From Pedobacter sp. ok626 (lineage in GTDB: Bacteria; Bacteroidota; Bacteroidia; Sphingobacteriales; Sphingobacteriaceae): a stretch of 64,000 nt of DNA. Shown piece by piece: positions 26,032 to 35,595 of this stretch. The number at the start of each line of letters is the position of its first letter. The stretch's first letter is position 1. The position numbers and the translations under genes are program-made. Below the pieces are notes generated by a model, which searched no databases, had not been told where the DNA came from, and was given only the letters and a program-made list of their open reading frames with translations. The stretch lies in contig NZ_FNEX01000015.1 of the NCBI RefSeq assembly GCF_900100435.1, forward strand, positions 124,001 to 188,000. The letters are read 5' to 3'.

Positions 26032-27441
26032 TTACTGTATGGACCATCCGGACCTTGGAGCATAGTATTGCAGGCCATACCATAGTAGATCCGGAGTTCC
26101 TTCATTATAAGGATTTTCCGCACCTATTTTCACGGCAACGTTTATGATGGGATAAAAAGCCCAATCGGTACCGCCGTCGGCCCTACCAAGCATATTTCTA
26201 TGCTGCAGGGTCTCTTTGCCATCTACAAAATGCGTAATCCAGTCGGCTTCAATCACGCAGGCATAATCGTGGGGCTTAGCATTCAGGTCTACGTTAAGCT
26301 CGAAGCCCGGGACACGGTCCAATTCACTCTTCAATCCATTTACCATATCGCGCTGGTTGGAGCCATGCACACCTATGTGTTGTGCCGAACTTGTAGAGCG
26401 GGGCGTGTAGGCTGCCCCGTAAGCTCCATTGAAGCTCTCGAAGAAGTCAATCTCTGGCGGCCATTGGCTAACGCCTGTACTAAGATCGCTTCCTATAGCC
26501 CAAAAAGCAGACCATGCTCCACGACGGCTTGGGGTTTGTATTTGAGCTCGATAAACGCCTAGGCGATGCTTCCAGTCTGGAAGGTATGAGGCCTGCAATA
26601 CAGACGCCTGAAAAGGAAATATTTTACCGCCAAAGGCAACGGGCTCTTCAAACTTTATCGTATGCAACCGAACAAATGGTCTCCCTTCGCCATCTACCTC
26701 CCGGGTCTGGGGGTTCACCGCGTCTTCCGGAAATGCTTCAACATTTGTATAAAGGCCAGTCTCACTATTACCGGACTGCGAATAACCATGAGATAGCCGG
26801 GAACGCCAGACTGGCTTACCATCAGCGTCATAACCACTATCCGACCATTTAATGGCAGCCATATCCAAGTTCATGGTTGGGGTTACCCCGTCTGCATGCA
26901 ACACAAGAGGATTACGGTGGAAGGGCATTTTATCCGGAAGCTCATTGACTGCGCCTTCCTGGATCTGGAAAATACAAGCAACAGGGCCGGCGGTGCCTTC
27001 GCCGGGAAAAGTTATCTTGAATTGATCACCAGGGGTGTGCCTCGGATTAATAATATCAACCGTAATCCAAAGGTCAGCATTGTCACCAGGACGCCAATAT
27101 TGATATTTGAAAGGAGTGGATATGTCTCGACTGACATTGAAGCCCTTTGCTCCACCTGTACTCGTATTGACCTGTACATAAGCAGTGCTCATAATCGCAC
27201 CAGCTAGCGTCAGCCGGACGTGAGCCTTGGTAGCACCGGGAGGGATGCCAATTGGTTCTTCCAACGTGGTGTTTGGATTAAGTTCAACCCCGTTGATTGA
27301 CAAACGTCGATCCGCTATTACAGGTATATCCTCCAACGGAATCTCTGGATTAGGATTCTCAATATACTTGCTACAACTTACCGTTAAACTGATCACAAAC
27401 ATTGTGATGACCAATCCAATATTACGCATACTTTTTTTCAT
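26032..27441 (-). CDS. GH16-family glycoside hydrolase lipoprotein
   Basis: 469 residues with a lipoprotein signal (lipobox ends at Cys23, SLTVSCSKY). An N-terminal beta domain of about 160 residues precedes a GH16 jelly-roll domain (about 180-469). The catalytic signature ExDxxE is present as EIDFFE (Glu330, Asp332, Glu335), with aromatic residues FWAIGSD before it. GH16 enzymes cleave beta-1,3/1,4-glucans, agars or related galactans; I cannot assign the substrate. It should sit on the cell surface. A remnant of a SusC start lies 200 bases upstream, suggesting the enzyme once belonged to a polysaccharide utilisation locus that lost its transporter. Confidence 0.85.
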   Translation of the reverse strand: MKKSMRNIGLVITMFVISLTVSCSKYIENPNPEIPLEDIPVIADRRLSINGVELNPNTTLEEPIGIPPGATKAHVRLTLAGAIMSTAYVQVNTSTGGAKGFNVSRDISTPFKYQYWRPGDNADLWITVDIINPRHTPGDQFKITFPGEGTAGPVACIFQIQEGAVNELPDKMPFHRNPLVLHADGVTPTMNLDMAAIKWSDSGYDADGKPVWRSRLSHGYSQSGNSETGLYTNVEAFPEDAVNPQTREVDGEGRPFVRLHTIKFEEPVAFGGKIFPFQASVLQASYLPDWKHRLGVYRAQIQTPSRRGAWSAFWAIGSDLSTGVSQWPPEIDFFESFNGAYGAAYTPRSTSSAQHIGVHGSNQRDMVNGLKSELDRVPGFELNVDLNAKPHDYACVIEADWITHFVDGKETLQHRNMLGRADGGTDWAFYPIINVAVKIGAENPYNEGTPDLLWYGLQYYAPRSGWSIQ

Positions 27442-27647
27442 AGCAATAAATATTACAGTTCTTATAAAATGATTATTCTGTTAATTTTTGTCAATTGGCA
27501 CTTACCAACTAACCATTGGATTAGCTTTTGCGGCAACATTTCAACTCCAGCCGAAAGCATTCGCCGCACTTCCGGCTTTTTATGGCTAATCTGGGTAAAG
27601 ATTCAGGTTATCATATCATCCGAACCTCCTTTCCATTGCGTTCAAAT

Positions 27648-27800
27648 TTAACATTGCTGACCAACCGCGAAAGTGATGTTTCTACCTTCAATGCTGATTT
27701 TTCCTGTGGCCTGAGCACTCGCTCCGGTAGCCAAAATGAAAAGCTGCATGAATATAACCGGCAAGGAATGCCGTCCCGTTCGGGTAAGATTTTTTCTCAT
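27648..27800 (-). pseudogene. possible SusC N-terminal remnant
   Basis: The reverse strand encodes MRKNLTRTGRHSLPVIF, a hydrophobic stretch ending ATGASAQATG, then KISIEGRNITF before a stop. This looks like the signal peptide and first STN strand of a SusC protein; the remaining 1000 residues are absent. The shape suits the family, but the piece is short, so the call is tentative. Confidence 0.4.
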
Positions 27801-27805
27801 AACAG

Positions 27806-28114
27806 TTAAAGTTTATATTGGTTTTCCTTAAGACGCAACTTTAACCTAAATGGGTGAATTGAAAGCAATCTTAATATAGAACCAGCGGTTCTATACCTGA
27901 GAACTTTCCTCAAGTGATCGGTTATGAAAGTAATATATTCCTTTGCGCCACGATAGAACATCTTGCGGATGGAAGGATCTTCCTTAACGTTTTTCCCACC
28001 CAAAGACCACATCAGTCCGGAAACTGCTAGTAATGAAGCTGCAACACCTAGTTTTAAACTTAACCGTCTCCAAGAAAAATACAGGCATTCCAGTTGAAGA
28101 GAAAATGTATTCAA
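27806..28114 (-). pseudogene. mosaic reading frame of gene fragments
   Basis: A 102-codon frame spans a hydrophobic segment (LGVAASLLAVSGLMWSLGG) and a basic tail. Its first 20 or so codons are read out of frame across a fragment of an esterase gene (28049-28137). The frame is therefore a chance fusion at least at its start. The rest looks like former coding sequence but I cannot name it. Confidence 0.4.
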
Positions 28115-28137
28115 AGTCGGTAATGCCTGGTGCTATA
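28049..28137 (-). pseudogene. 89-bp fragment of an erythromycin-esterase-family gene
   Basis: About 93 percent identical (6 mismatches) to 39270-39358, within the intact esterase gene on the same strand. It encodes APGITDFEYIFSSTGMPVFF and ETVKF in the esterase frame. It abuts the stop codon of the TonB-domain gene. Confidence 0.8.
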
Positions 28138-28139
28138 GA

Positions 28140-28898
28140 TTAATTGAAATTCTTTTCAAATTTCACCTCATACGTCAACCTTACCCTCTTAGGTTTTCCA
28201 TCTTTTATGGATGGGTTCCACCTTCTGCTCAACATAAATAACCTTCTCGCTTCATCTTCTAAGCCATAGCCAAGCTTGGTTTCGGGCTTGATATTCGTTA
28301 ACGAACCATCTTTTTCTACGACAAAGCTCAGTTTGACCTTACCCTGTATTTTCTTTGCTTCAGCTTCCGTAGGATATTTTATATTGTCTGCAATGAACTT
28401 ATCAAACTTCTCCATACCACCCATATAGGCCGCTACGTACAGTCCTGGTTCTGTAGGCAGATAAATAGTATTATCCTGTGGAATGATTTGTTGTTTGGGG
28501 CTAGAATCGTCTATATAGTGGGCACTTTTTTCATAACCCTGAAGACCATTCTTTTCTGGTTGTGGGCTTTTCTTCAACAATTGTAAAGCAATTAATGGAC
28601 CTCCGTCAGCCAGTAGACCATAATAAGGGCCACTTTTGGTATGAGCATAGTAGGTTAGCTTACTGATATCTTTTGGCGCAATGTTGGATATGTATTTATA
28701 AGACTTCAGTTGGCCATCAATATGAAGCATAGGCTTTGTGCCGCTACTTTCCAATTGTAAGAGGTTACCCTTTTGGCTGACAATGGAGTCTATGGCCCTC
28801 TGTCGAGTGAAGATCAGAGGTTGACTGGTGTTGTCCTGTGCTTTTATGTGCTGGATCGCGACCAAAGCGAGGCCTAGGATGCTGAGCGTCTTTTTCAT
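28140..28898 (-). CDS. secreted TonB C-terminal domain protein
   Basis: 252 residues from ATG 28898 (an ATG at 28916 would spoil the signal peptide). Signal peptide about 1-20 (LGLALVAIQHIKAQ), a plug-like middle with LTYYAHTKSGPYYG, and a TonB-type C-terminal domain (about 160-252: GGMEKFDKFIADNIKYP, IQGKVKLSFVVEKDGSL, ARRLFMLSRRWNPSIKDGKP). Such proteins, frequent in Bacteroidota, have the energy-transducer fold without the N-terminal membrane anchor, so they may act as periplasmic adaptors. No partner gene is adjacent. A possible -7 box in reverse, CAAAAATA, is at 28981. Confidence 0.78.
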   Translation of the reverse strand: MKKTLSILGLALVAIQHIKAQDNTSQPLIFTRQRAIDSIVSQKGNLLQLESSGTKPMLHIDGQLKSYKYISNIAPKDISKLTYYAHTKSGPYYGLLADGGPLIALQLLKKSPQPEKNGLQGYEKSAHYIDDSSPKQQIIPQDNTIYLPTEPGLYVAAYMGGMEKFDKFIADNIKYPTEAEAKKIQGKVKLSFVVEKDGSLTNIKPETKLGYGLEDEARRLFMLSRRWNPSIKDGKPKRVRLTYEVKFEKNFN

Positions 28899-29182
28899 GT
28901 AATCGATTTGAAGCATAAAGATAACACTTTTTTAAAGTGGTTGCGAGGCCGGAATGCTGCAATACATTTGGCTGTTGATACAAAAATATCCGCAGCCAAA
29001 TCTGCGTTTTTGTAGTGATTTCTGGCTGTAGATAATTATTCATCAGGAGCAGGTAAAGACATTATTCTTCAACTTTGGCAGCATGATCAGCAATACCTTA
29101 AAATAGGGAAATTGTTGGACTAAACTTAAGAGTCACTTCAAATTGACGTATTTTTAAACACTACAATTCAAATTCACAGATT

Positions 29183-29524
29183 ATGAAACAAATCAAATTT
29201 AGCACCGTAGGTAAGTTATCGCTAGCCTTAGTTCTTGTTCTTCTTATCTCTTCCTGGATTAAAAAAGAAACTCCACTAAAATCCTCACCCGCCAGGTACG
29301 GAATGATGATACCACAGGACAGAGTTCCAGGCGCACAAATTACCGTTCAAATTGATACTGGAAAAGGACTCGAATATGCAAAAGATCGGGAGGGCAATAA
29401 GATAAAATACACTACAGAGGTAGAAGCATTAAACTCCATGGCACTCCTTGGATGGGAAATAAAATTTGTGAACAAACGATATGTCAATTCATCTGAAAGC
29501 ATGTGTTATATTTTGGAAAAATAG
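29183..29524 (+). CDS. small exported hypothetical protein
   Basis: 113 residues with a basic N-terminus and one hydrophobic segment (about 11-26, LSLALVLVLLISSWI), then a polar domain containing EVEALNSMALLGWEIKFVN, a short motif often seen in small Bacteroidota secreted proteins where a value is 'lost in tryptophan-rich' DUF4177-like folds. The family call is not firm. It is a single gene with its own terminator downstream. Confidence 0.6.
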   Translation: MKQIKFSTVGKLSLALVLVLLISSWIKKETPLKSSPARYGMMIPQDRVPGAQITVQIDTGKGLEYAKDREGNKIKYTTEVEALNSMALLGWEIKFVNKRYVNSSESMCYILEK

Positions 29525-29561
29525 ATGTGGATAGGCCCTAATTTGATGTGGAAATATAAAT

Positions 29562-29595
29562 GGGAAAGGAGCGAAATTATCGCTCCTTTCCTTTG
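29562..29595 (+). terminator. terminator after the 113-residue gene
   Basis: GGAAAGGAGCGA (29563-29574) is perfectly complementary to TCGCTCCTTTCC (29580-29591), loop AATTA, followed by TTTG. Confidence 0.75.
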
Positions 29596-29708
29596 AAGTG
29601 GTCCCGACGATACAGAACTCGAACTTTTTTATAGATGACCTGCGGAATGCCGCTGGTTTAGAAGATGATTTGTTTAATCCACTTCCTTCAGGTTTAACAG
29701 GGATTTAG
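29592..29708 (+). pseudogene. possible 3' remnant of an unknown gene
   Basis: The forward frame reads FEVVPTIQNSNFFIDDLRNA then AGLEDDLFNPLPSGLTGI-stop, with protein-like composition and a terminator directly behind it at 29723. There is no start codon region or upstream part. It may be the tail of a lost gene; this rests on composition alone. Confidence 0.3.
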
Positions 29709-29722
29709 CAGTCAAAATTTTT

Positions 29723-29757
29723 AAGGCCAGCATGTGGATTTTGCTGGCCTTTTTTTA
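29723..29757 (+). terminator. intrinsic terminator
   Basis: AAGGCCAGCA (29723-29732) pairs with TGCTGGCCTT (29742-29751), followed by six T. It has no complete gene in front of it, which supports a deleted gene at 29.6 kb. From 29758 to 30120 I see no further feature. Confidence 0.8.
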
Positions 29758-30120
29758 AATTATAAAAACCTCATGATCGGATACGAACGGTTTCCTTAGA
29801 AGTTCAAACTTTTAATTAATGCTCCAATAAACTCTAATAAAAAAGATGTATTAATTACATCTAAAACCTTCTTTTATCATTTCGTCTAATAACCCTCTAA
29901 TTGATCGCGATTAAATAATGTCATTTATTAGAGCAATCTTTAAACACCTTTTTGGTAATACTCATCATTTAATATCCATTTAGGCTTTGCAAATGCCCCC
30001 TCAGTTGCCTGCCTTTGGGTTGCAAAGTAGAACATCATTAATTTATTTCTTCTCTGGTTTGACACTATTTTATTTACTTTAGCAAAAGCAATTTAACCTG
30101 TTGGGATCTTACACCAAAAT

Positions 30121-31272
30121 ATGTTCGCTTTAAACATCTGTCTTGCGCTCAATTTAATTATCCTATTTATAGCTTTCTTTTTCAGAAAAAACAATACGCT
30201 TCCAAACAAGATTTTGGCCCTCATTTTATTGGACACGGCCATTTCATTCCTGGGAAACGCAACTATTGTAGGCGGATATTTTACAAATTTCCCTTATTTG
30301 TTTTTTCTGTGCTGGTGTACCTCGTCATTTTTCGGCCCCTTATTTTTTACTTATACCTGTTTATTTACTGGTTCCTGTTTAAATTTGAAACATCCAATCT
30401 GGATTAGTGGTTTTTTGGTTTCTGCTTTCGGGCTTTCCTTTCCGGTAACCTATCTGATGCTTCCGGCCTTGGAACGCCCTGGCTTTGTCCAGTCTTTGCT
30501 CAGCGAGCCCTTGCCATGGCAGATGACTGTGATTAATATATTTGGAATGTTGACCATCTGGGCTAGTGTGTTCGCATCGGCTGGTAAGATCAGACAATAT
30601 AGAAAGCGCCTGGTCAGCACGGTATCTAACCTGGAAAAAACGAAGTTAGCTTTTATCACACAGTTTGTCATATTGGGACTTGTGCTGACGCTGGCCACAT
30701 CAGTTTTATATGTCTTTTTGCCTCAATACTTAGTGGAATACCTATACCTGCCCTGCCTGATTACCTTTATTTATTTCTTCATTCTGTTTTACAGTTTCCG
30801 GCATCATGCCATTTTTACAACGGAAACTTATGAGCAGTTCCTGAAAGATACACTGCCGGCCAGTGAGGAAATGGTGAAAGATGAAATAAACGTGACCAGC
30901 GTTCACCAGGACGAATTACTATTGTTGGCGCAACGTATTGAAGCGTACCTGACAGAGTCCGGTATTTATACTAATCCTGATCTTACGCTTGGCATTTTGG
31001 CAAGAGGCATGCGCATGTCGAGCGACAAGATTTCTGCGGTGATCAACAAGCAGATGAATAAAAACTTCTTTGATCTGATCAATGAAAAGCGGGTGGAGAA
31101 AGCCAAAGAACTTTTGGAAGGCAAAATAAATATCCTGACAATTGAGGCCATCGCTTACGAAGCTGGGTTTAACAGCCGGGCATCATTTTATCGGGCTTTT
31201 AAAAAATGTACTACGTTTACACCTTCTGAATATTTAAGCAAACCTGCACCTGTGTTTCTTGCTGCAAAGTAG
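30121..31272 (+). CDS. AraC-family regulator with an N-terminal membrane domain
   Basis: 383 residues. The N-terminal 230 residues hold about six to seven hydrophobic segments; the C-terminus (about 285-375) is an AraC/XylS DNA-binding domain with two helix-turn-helix units (LTLGILARGMRMSSDKISAV and LTIEAIAYEAGFNSRASFYR, then AFKKCTTFTPSEY). Such membrane-bound AraC proteins sense an extracytoplasmic cue directly. Likely targets are the secreted-protein genes just downstream (31403 onward), in the same direction after a 130-base gap; this is inferred from position. Confidence 0.88.
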   Translation: MFALNICLALNLIILFIAFFFRKNNTLPNKILALILLDTAISFLGNATIVGGYFTNFPYLFFLCWCTSSFFGPLFFTYTCLFTGSCLNLKHPIWISGFLVSAFGLSFPVTYLMLPALERPGFVQSLLSEPLPWQMTVINIFGMLTIWASVFASAGKIRQYRKRLVSTVSNLEKTKLAFITQFVILGLVLTLATSVLYVFLPQYLVEYLYLPCLITFIYFFILFYSFRHHAIFTTETYEQFLKDTLPASEEMVKDEINVTSVHQDELLLLAQRIEAYLTESGIYTNPDLTLGILARGMRMSSDKISAVINKQMNKNFFDLINEKRVEKAKELLEGKINILTIEAIAYEAGFNSRASFYRAFKKCTTFTPSEYLSKPAPVFLAAK

Positions 31273-31402
31273 CAGAGACCAGCCAAAATCTGTTTAGTGA
31301 GACAAATTTTCGGCAAGATGAGACATACATCTAAACTATTTTGTAAGCCAGTTTTTTAGAATAAGATACTTTTACAATCTAATTTCCTATTCTAATCGAA
31401 AG

Positions 31403-31609
31403 ATGAAAAAACTAATTTTAACCATCTCTCTTATCGGGCTTGCCCTTGGTGTTTTCGCGCAATTGGGCATCGATGCCGAAGTCAATCTCGCAAACTACAA
31501 GTATGCGGAAAAGGTATTTGATGTTCAGCACAATGCCAGCGATCCTGCCATAAAAACCCGGAATGTTTCTTTTAATGTATCCTGGATATTTGCTAAAAAA
31601 GACAATTAA
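31403..31609 (+). CDS. small secreted protein
   Basis: 68 residues with a clear signal peptide (about 1-20, ISLIGLALGVFAQ) and a short mature part ending FNVSWIFAKKDN. Its gene is 18 bases before the lipoprotein gene, so they form one unit. Function unknown. Confidence 0.6.
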   Translation: MKKLILTISLIGLALGVFAQLGIDAEVNLANYKYAEKVFDVQHNASDPAIKTRNVSFNVSWIFAKKDN

Positions 31610-31627
31610 AAAGTAATAAACAACCAG

Positions 31628-32992
31628 ATGAACTTTAAAAATATAACTTATGCTGCGCTTGCGTTTTTGATAGTTGTAGCTGCCTGTAAAAAGAATAAAA
31701 ATGCTCCGGATGAAAGTAAAAACGGATCATCAGGGCCTTTAATCAATGAATCGACAGGCTGGAAAAAAGTAGGTACCATTCCTTTCATTCATGCCGTGTC
31801 GGCTTTTGCGGGCTCTTACGCAATGACACCTTACGATCTGGCAGTGTTAGACAACCAATTGGCCTTGCTTTACAGCGAGGATTATAAAATGACCGGAGTG
31901 CAGGGCAACCTGACCTACAAAGTTAAATTTACCCCGGGATCTCCAATTCCCGCAAGTATACCTTTGCAAAGAGGCGGCTGGGCATTCTGTTACAGCTCGA
32001 GATTTATTCCGGGAACTTTTACACCGGTATATATGAAAATGGAGGGCAGTTCATATTCGGTGTCTATCTATCGTGATGAAGAAGGTCCTATTGCCGGCAA
32101 TAACACCGATTATGTAACTCCGGCGATCAGGCCGATCAACTGGTATACCGATGGAGGCCTTTCCATGACAACACCAGGAGGTAATAAACAGGCGTATGTG
32201 CTTTCTTATACTTTTCCCAATACAGGCAATTTTACGGTTGCCGAAAATGTATGGCGGCTTGATCCGACTACTTGGAGGGCCTTTGATGCAATGCGTCTTT
32301 CGGATGGAAAAGTTAACCAGTTCCTGGTATCTACTGAAGGTTCCAAAGTTTATTTTTCGATGCTGAAAAACAATCCTGACTTTGTATCCAGGACTGGTAT
32401 GGAGCCGAGCTTTTTTACCCTGGCCAGGCAGGAAATGCCCGGTTTGGATGCAGCGAATCTTACAAGTGCGAATATGATTATTGCCAGCAATGTAGTGAAC
32501 GATAAATATACAGTACTGATAGGTGAAACCGCATCTGCAGGTTCTTTAGGTTTTAACAAAGTACACTGTTACCAGTGGCAAGCAGGTAGTACACAATTTA
32601 CCAAACTCTACGGAGACGTTGCTGTTCCCGAAGATATAGGCCGCAATTTCATGAGCAGGGCAACCACAGGTACAAGACCAGTAGAGGGCTCGGGAGCTTC
32701 TGTAAAGTTCACACCTGAAAACACTGCCTATATGCTATACAGTTATTCGCCCTCCAACTATGTTCAAAGAGATAAATACACCGCGTTGGCAGTCGTCAGT
32801 GCAACTGGCGCAAAAACAGTGGGCAAATATGCAACTGCTGATTATCCGAATGGTCAGTATGAGCAAGTAGACCTTGGGGTTTGCCAATACTATAACGGGG
32901 CCTACTATGCCGTTGTCTATCAAAAAAGAGAAGATCTTTTTAGTATCAGCGACTCCAGGTTCCGGATGGAAATTGTAAAGCTCAATCCATAA
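31628..32992 (+). CDS. surface or periplasmic lipoprotein of unknown function
   Basis: 454 residues; lipobox ends at Cys20 (LIVVAACKKNK). The mature protein is rich in beta-type segments with Tyr, Gly and Thr, and no enzyme signature is visible; a propeller-like fold is possible. Its end overlaps the upstream alternative start of the next gene (bases 32992), indicating an operon 31403-33429 controlled perhaps by the AraC protein upstream. Confidence 0.65.
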   Translation: MNFKNITYAALAFLIVVAACKKNKNAPDESKNGSSGPLINESTGWKKVGTIPFIHAVSAFAGSYAMTPYDLAVLDNQLALLYSEDYKMTGVQGNLTYKVKFTPGSPIPASIPLQRGGWAFCYSSRFIPGTFTPVYMKMEGSSYSVSIYRDEEGPIAGNNTDYVTPAIRPINWYTDGGLSMTTPGGNKQAYVLSYTFPNTGNFTVAENVWRLDPTTWRAFDAMRLSDGKVNQFLVSTEGSKVYFSMLKNNPDFVSRTGMEPSFFTLARQEMPGLDAANLTSANMIIASNVVNDKYTVLIGETASAGSLGFNKVHCYQWQAGSTQFTKLYGDVAVPEDIGRNFMSRATTGTRPVEGSGASVKFTPENTAYMLYSYSPSNYVQRDKYTALAVVSATGAKTVGKYATADYPNGQYEQVDLGVCQYYNGAYYAVVYQKREDLFSISDSRFRMEIVKLNP

Positions 32993-33027
32993 TGCGCCAA
33001 TTTATTTTACTTAAGCATATCGTTTAT

Positions 33028-33429
33028 ATGAAAACCTATATCAAGCTAAACCTTGCCATTTTAATACTCTTTACCTTTTTATCATCCTGTAAAAAGGACA
33101 AACAGGATGATCCTACGCAGGTATCGGTGAACAACACCAACTGGCAGGTTACTATGGAAGTAACCGGTATATCATTCACTGATAACATATTTGAATTTGG
33201 TGGAGACGGCCGCGTTTTTGCCTGGCACATCGCAGCGGGCCAAACCTATTCAGGTTCCTGGACGCAAGATGGAAAAACCGTAAATTTCATCTTTAAAGAA
33301 CAAACTGCAGGCGGCGATTACCTCTGGGATAATACGGGTACACTGAGCAGTGATGGCACTACATTTACCGGGACAATGCAAAGACGAGGAGTACAGGGTT
33401 CTGGTACATTTACTGCAAAAAAGCTATAA
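33028..33429 (+). CDS. lipocalin-like small lipoprotein
   Basis: 133 residues from ATG 33028, which begins a proper lipoprotein signal with lipobox LSSCKKDKQ; the ATG at 32992 overlaps the previous gene and adds an unlikely leader. The mature part has repeated short strands (NTNWQVTMEVTG, TYSGSWTQDGKTVNFIF, GTFTGTMQRRG-like), as in small lipocalin-like Bacteroidota lipoproteins. Ligand unknown. Confidence 0.62.
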   Translation: MKTYIKLNLAILILFTFLSSCKKDKQDDPTQVSVNNTNWQVTMEVTGISFTDNIFEFGGDGRVFAWHIAAGQTYSGSWTQDGKTVNFIFKEQTAGGDYLWDNTGTLSSDGTTFTGTMQRRGVQGSGTFTAKKL

Positions 33430-33468
33430 CCATAGGAGTTATTTATAAAGCACATAAAAGAAATAAAA

Positions 33469-33945
33469 ATGAAATCAGCAATACTCTGTTTATTATTTGT
33501 CTGCTCAATCACCATCGCTAATGCACAGCAGCAAAATTATAAAGACTTGTTAAATAAGTTTTCCCAGCACTCCAAAAATAATTTTCAGGATATTACTGAA
33601 ATACAAACAGACACCGCTTCGGTCTTCTACCCCTGTAAACTGAAGCCGAATGTAGGCTTTGTAAAAATCGGCAAATACCCAAATGCGGTTACCCTGAACT
33701 GGATCATTCCTTTAGCTCAATCCAATGAAGTGCAGGCCGTTGTCATGGATTTCATGAAAAATGCATATTTTGATACTAAATTTCACAAAACTGTAAGCGA
33801 TGGTACAGAGGCTGAAGGATATATTACCACCAATGTGTATGCCCTGGGCACCGAAAAACCTTTGCTTGTTTTTCAAACCATCTATTATAGAAATGAAGAA
33901 GATACGGAAAAAAGTAATTTCACGATTATTATTTACGGAAAATAA
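33469..33945 (+). CDS. exported hypothetical protein
   Basis: 158 residues with signal peptide about 1-20 (FVCSITIANAQ). The mature part is mixed alpha/beta with no motif I recognise (PNAVTLNWIIPLAQSNEV). The gene stands 7 bases before the WG-repeat gene, so it belongs to the 33469-38151 unit. Confidence 0.6.
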   Translation: MKSAILCLLFVCSITIANAQQQNYKDLLNKFSQHSKNNFQDITEIQTDTASVFYPCKLKPNVGFVKIGKYPNAVTLNWIIPLAQSNEVQAVVMDFMKNAYFDTKFHKTVSDGTEAEGYITTNVYALGTEKPLLVFQTIYYRNEEDTEKSNFTIIIYGK

Positions 33946-33952
33946 AAGCGAC

Positions 33953-35584
33953 ATGATAAAACAAATGCTAACACTACTTCTGGCTATTTTCAGCGCATCG
34001 CTAATGGCGCAGGACTTAAAAGCGGTATGGAACAAGGATTGTGATTGTTACGGCTATAAAGACAGTAAAGGTAATTTGGTAATCCCCTATAAATATTCCT
34101 TTGCACTCGATTTTTCGGAAGGAATGGCGTCAGTTAGAGCAAATGGAAAAAGTGGATTTATTAATAAAGACGATAAAGCCGTAATTCCATTTATGTACGA
34201 ATGGTCAGAAGCATTTGGCGAAGGCTTGGCGGCGGTTCAACTCAATGGAAAATGGGGATTCATCAATAACAAAGGCAAGCAAATTATTCCGTTTACCTAT
34301 GATGATGCAAAAGTATTTCATGAAGGTTTGGTTCAGGTGAAGCTTAATAAAAAATGGGGTTTTATTAATAATGTTGGTAAAGTAGTTGTGCAGCCAATTT
34401 ATGACAGGGTTGATGATTTTAGAGAGGGCATGGCCTCTGTTGCTCCAGTATGGGGTGCAGGATATGGTTACATCAACAAAGAAGGAAAAATGGTAATCCC
34501 AGTGCAGTATAAATTTGTTTATTCGTTTTCGGGCGGTGTTGCAATGGTGAGTACCGATAAGGGGCATTATCATATTGATAAAACCGGTAAAGTATTGGAT
34601 GGTGATGATAAAAAAACAATCCCCAACACTGCTCCAGTGGCGGAAAAAACTCCATCTGCCGAACTGGCTTGTAAAGCAGCATCCGAGAAACTACAATATG
34701 CTGGCAGTGTAAGTTTGGCTGTAAATACTTTAAGAAAATTCTACACTCAGGGCAATATACCTGTAGCAGCGTATTACCTGGCAGGCGGATTTGAAAAGGG
34801 CTATATCCACGCGCCCAAAAAAGAAATAGATTCAGCAATCTACTATTATCAGAAGGCGGCAGTACAGGGATACCCGCCTGCCATGTACTGTTTGGGAAGA
34901 CTTTATCAGTATGGCACCGGCAACGATTTCCCAACTCCTGTAGCTCAAAATGAAAATGCGTATTTAATTGATAAAAAAAAGTCCCGTTACTGGTACAATG
35001 AAGCTGCGAAAACCGGCAATAAGCAAGCCCTGCTAAGAGTAGAGCTGCTGGATAAAACTACAGCTGCCACCGATCTGGCAGCTGCTTACATGAAAGGCTA
35101 TGATGCTTTTGAAGCTAAAAATTATCAGGAGGCTTACCACTGGTGGAAAGTATCGGCCTTAGAAGGTAAGGATGCGGATGCCTACTATGGCCTTGCCGTG
35201 CTCCACCATTTGGGCAAAGCGCCCGGATCTGATTTGAATACGGCAATGGAATATTACCAAAAAGCCGCCGACATGGGAATGAAAGGAGCCCTGGCAGAAA
35301 AGCAGAAAATACTAGATTATTTCGCTGCATTAAATGCGGCCCGCCAGAAAGCTGCCACCTCTACTGCCAGCACCACTACCAAGGGAGAATCCTATGAACA
35401 ATGGTGGGAAAAAACCTACGGCAAGGGCGGCACACAAAACAGCAGGCCGATGCCCAACAATAACAGGCCTACGGCTACTTTCCGTCCCGGCGCCCAGTCT
35501 GAATCGGACAGGCATCAAAACGCCATGGATCAAATTTACCGGGATGCCCAAAAGCAGATGAACCGGAGTTTTAGGAATTACTGA
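33953..35584 (+). CDS. secreted WG-repeat and Sel1-repeat protein
   Basis: 543 residues from ATG 33953; the earlier frame start at 33800 lies inside the previous gene. Signal peptide about 1-18 (LLLAIFSASLMAQ). About five WG repeats (residues 25-220) of type YGYxxxxGxxVIPxxY ... F.EGMA.V, then a linker and Sel1-like TPR repeats (about 245-430: AAVQGYPPAMYCLGRLYQYG; YYGLAVLHHLGKA; YYQKAADMGMKGAL), and a low-complexity tail with Gln, Asn and Pro. Both repeat types bind proteins; WG repeats are common in Bacteroidota surface proteins. A scaffold role is inferred. Confidence 0.82.
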   Translation: MIKQMLTLLLAIFSASLMAQDLKAVWNKDCDCYGYKDSKGNLVIPYKYSFALDFSEGMASVRANGKSGFINKDDKAVIPFMYEWSEAFGEGLAAVQLNGKWGFINNKGKQIIPFTYDDAKVFHEGLVQVKLNKKWGFINNVGKVVVQPIYDRVDDFREGMASVAPVWGAGYGYINKEGKMVIPVQYKFVYSFSGGVAMVSTDKGHYHIDKTGKVLDGDDKKTIPNTAPVAEKTPSAELACKAASEKLQYAGSVSLAVNTLRKFYTQGNIPVAAYYLAGGFEKGYIHAPKKEIDSAIYYYQKAAVQGYPPAMYCLGRLYQYGTGNDFPTPVAQNENAYLIDKKKSRYWYNEAAKTGNKQALLRVELLDKTTAATDLAAAYMKGYDAFEAKNYQEAYHWWKVSALEGKDADAYYGLAVLHHLGKAPGSDLNTAMEYYQKAADMGMKGALAEKQKILDYFAALNAARQKAATSTASTTTKGESYEQWWEKTYGKGGTQNSRPMPNNNRPTATFRPGAQSESDRHQNAMDQIYRDAQKQMNRSFRNY

Positions 35585-35595
35585 TACAGACGGAT

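Noticed and set aside
26200..26852. forward frames across the GH16 gene
   Set aside because: They are antisense to a complete GH16 protein with lipobox and catalytic motif.
29599..29624. TGGTCCCGACGA, resembling the tRNA 3' end at 38693
   Set aside because: Only 12-13 bases match, which is expected by chance in 64 kb, and no T-arm can form. The bases read better as part of a coding remnant ending at 29708.
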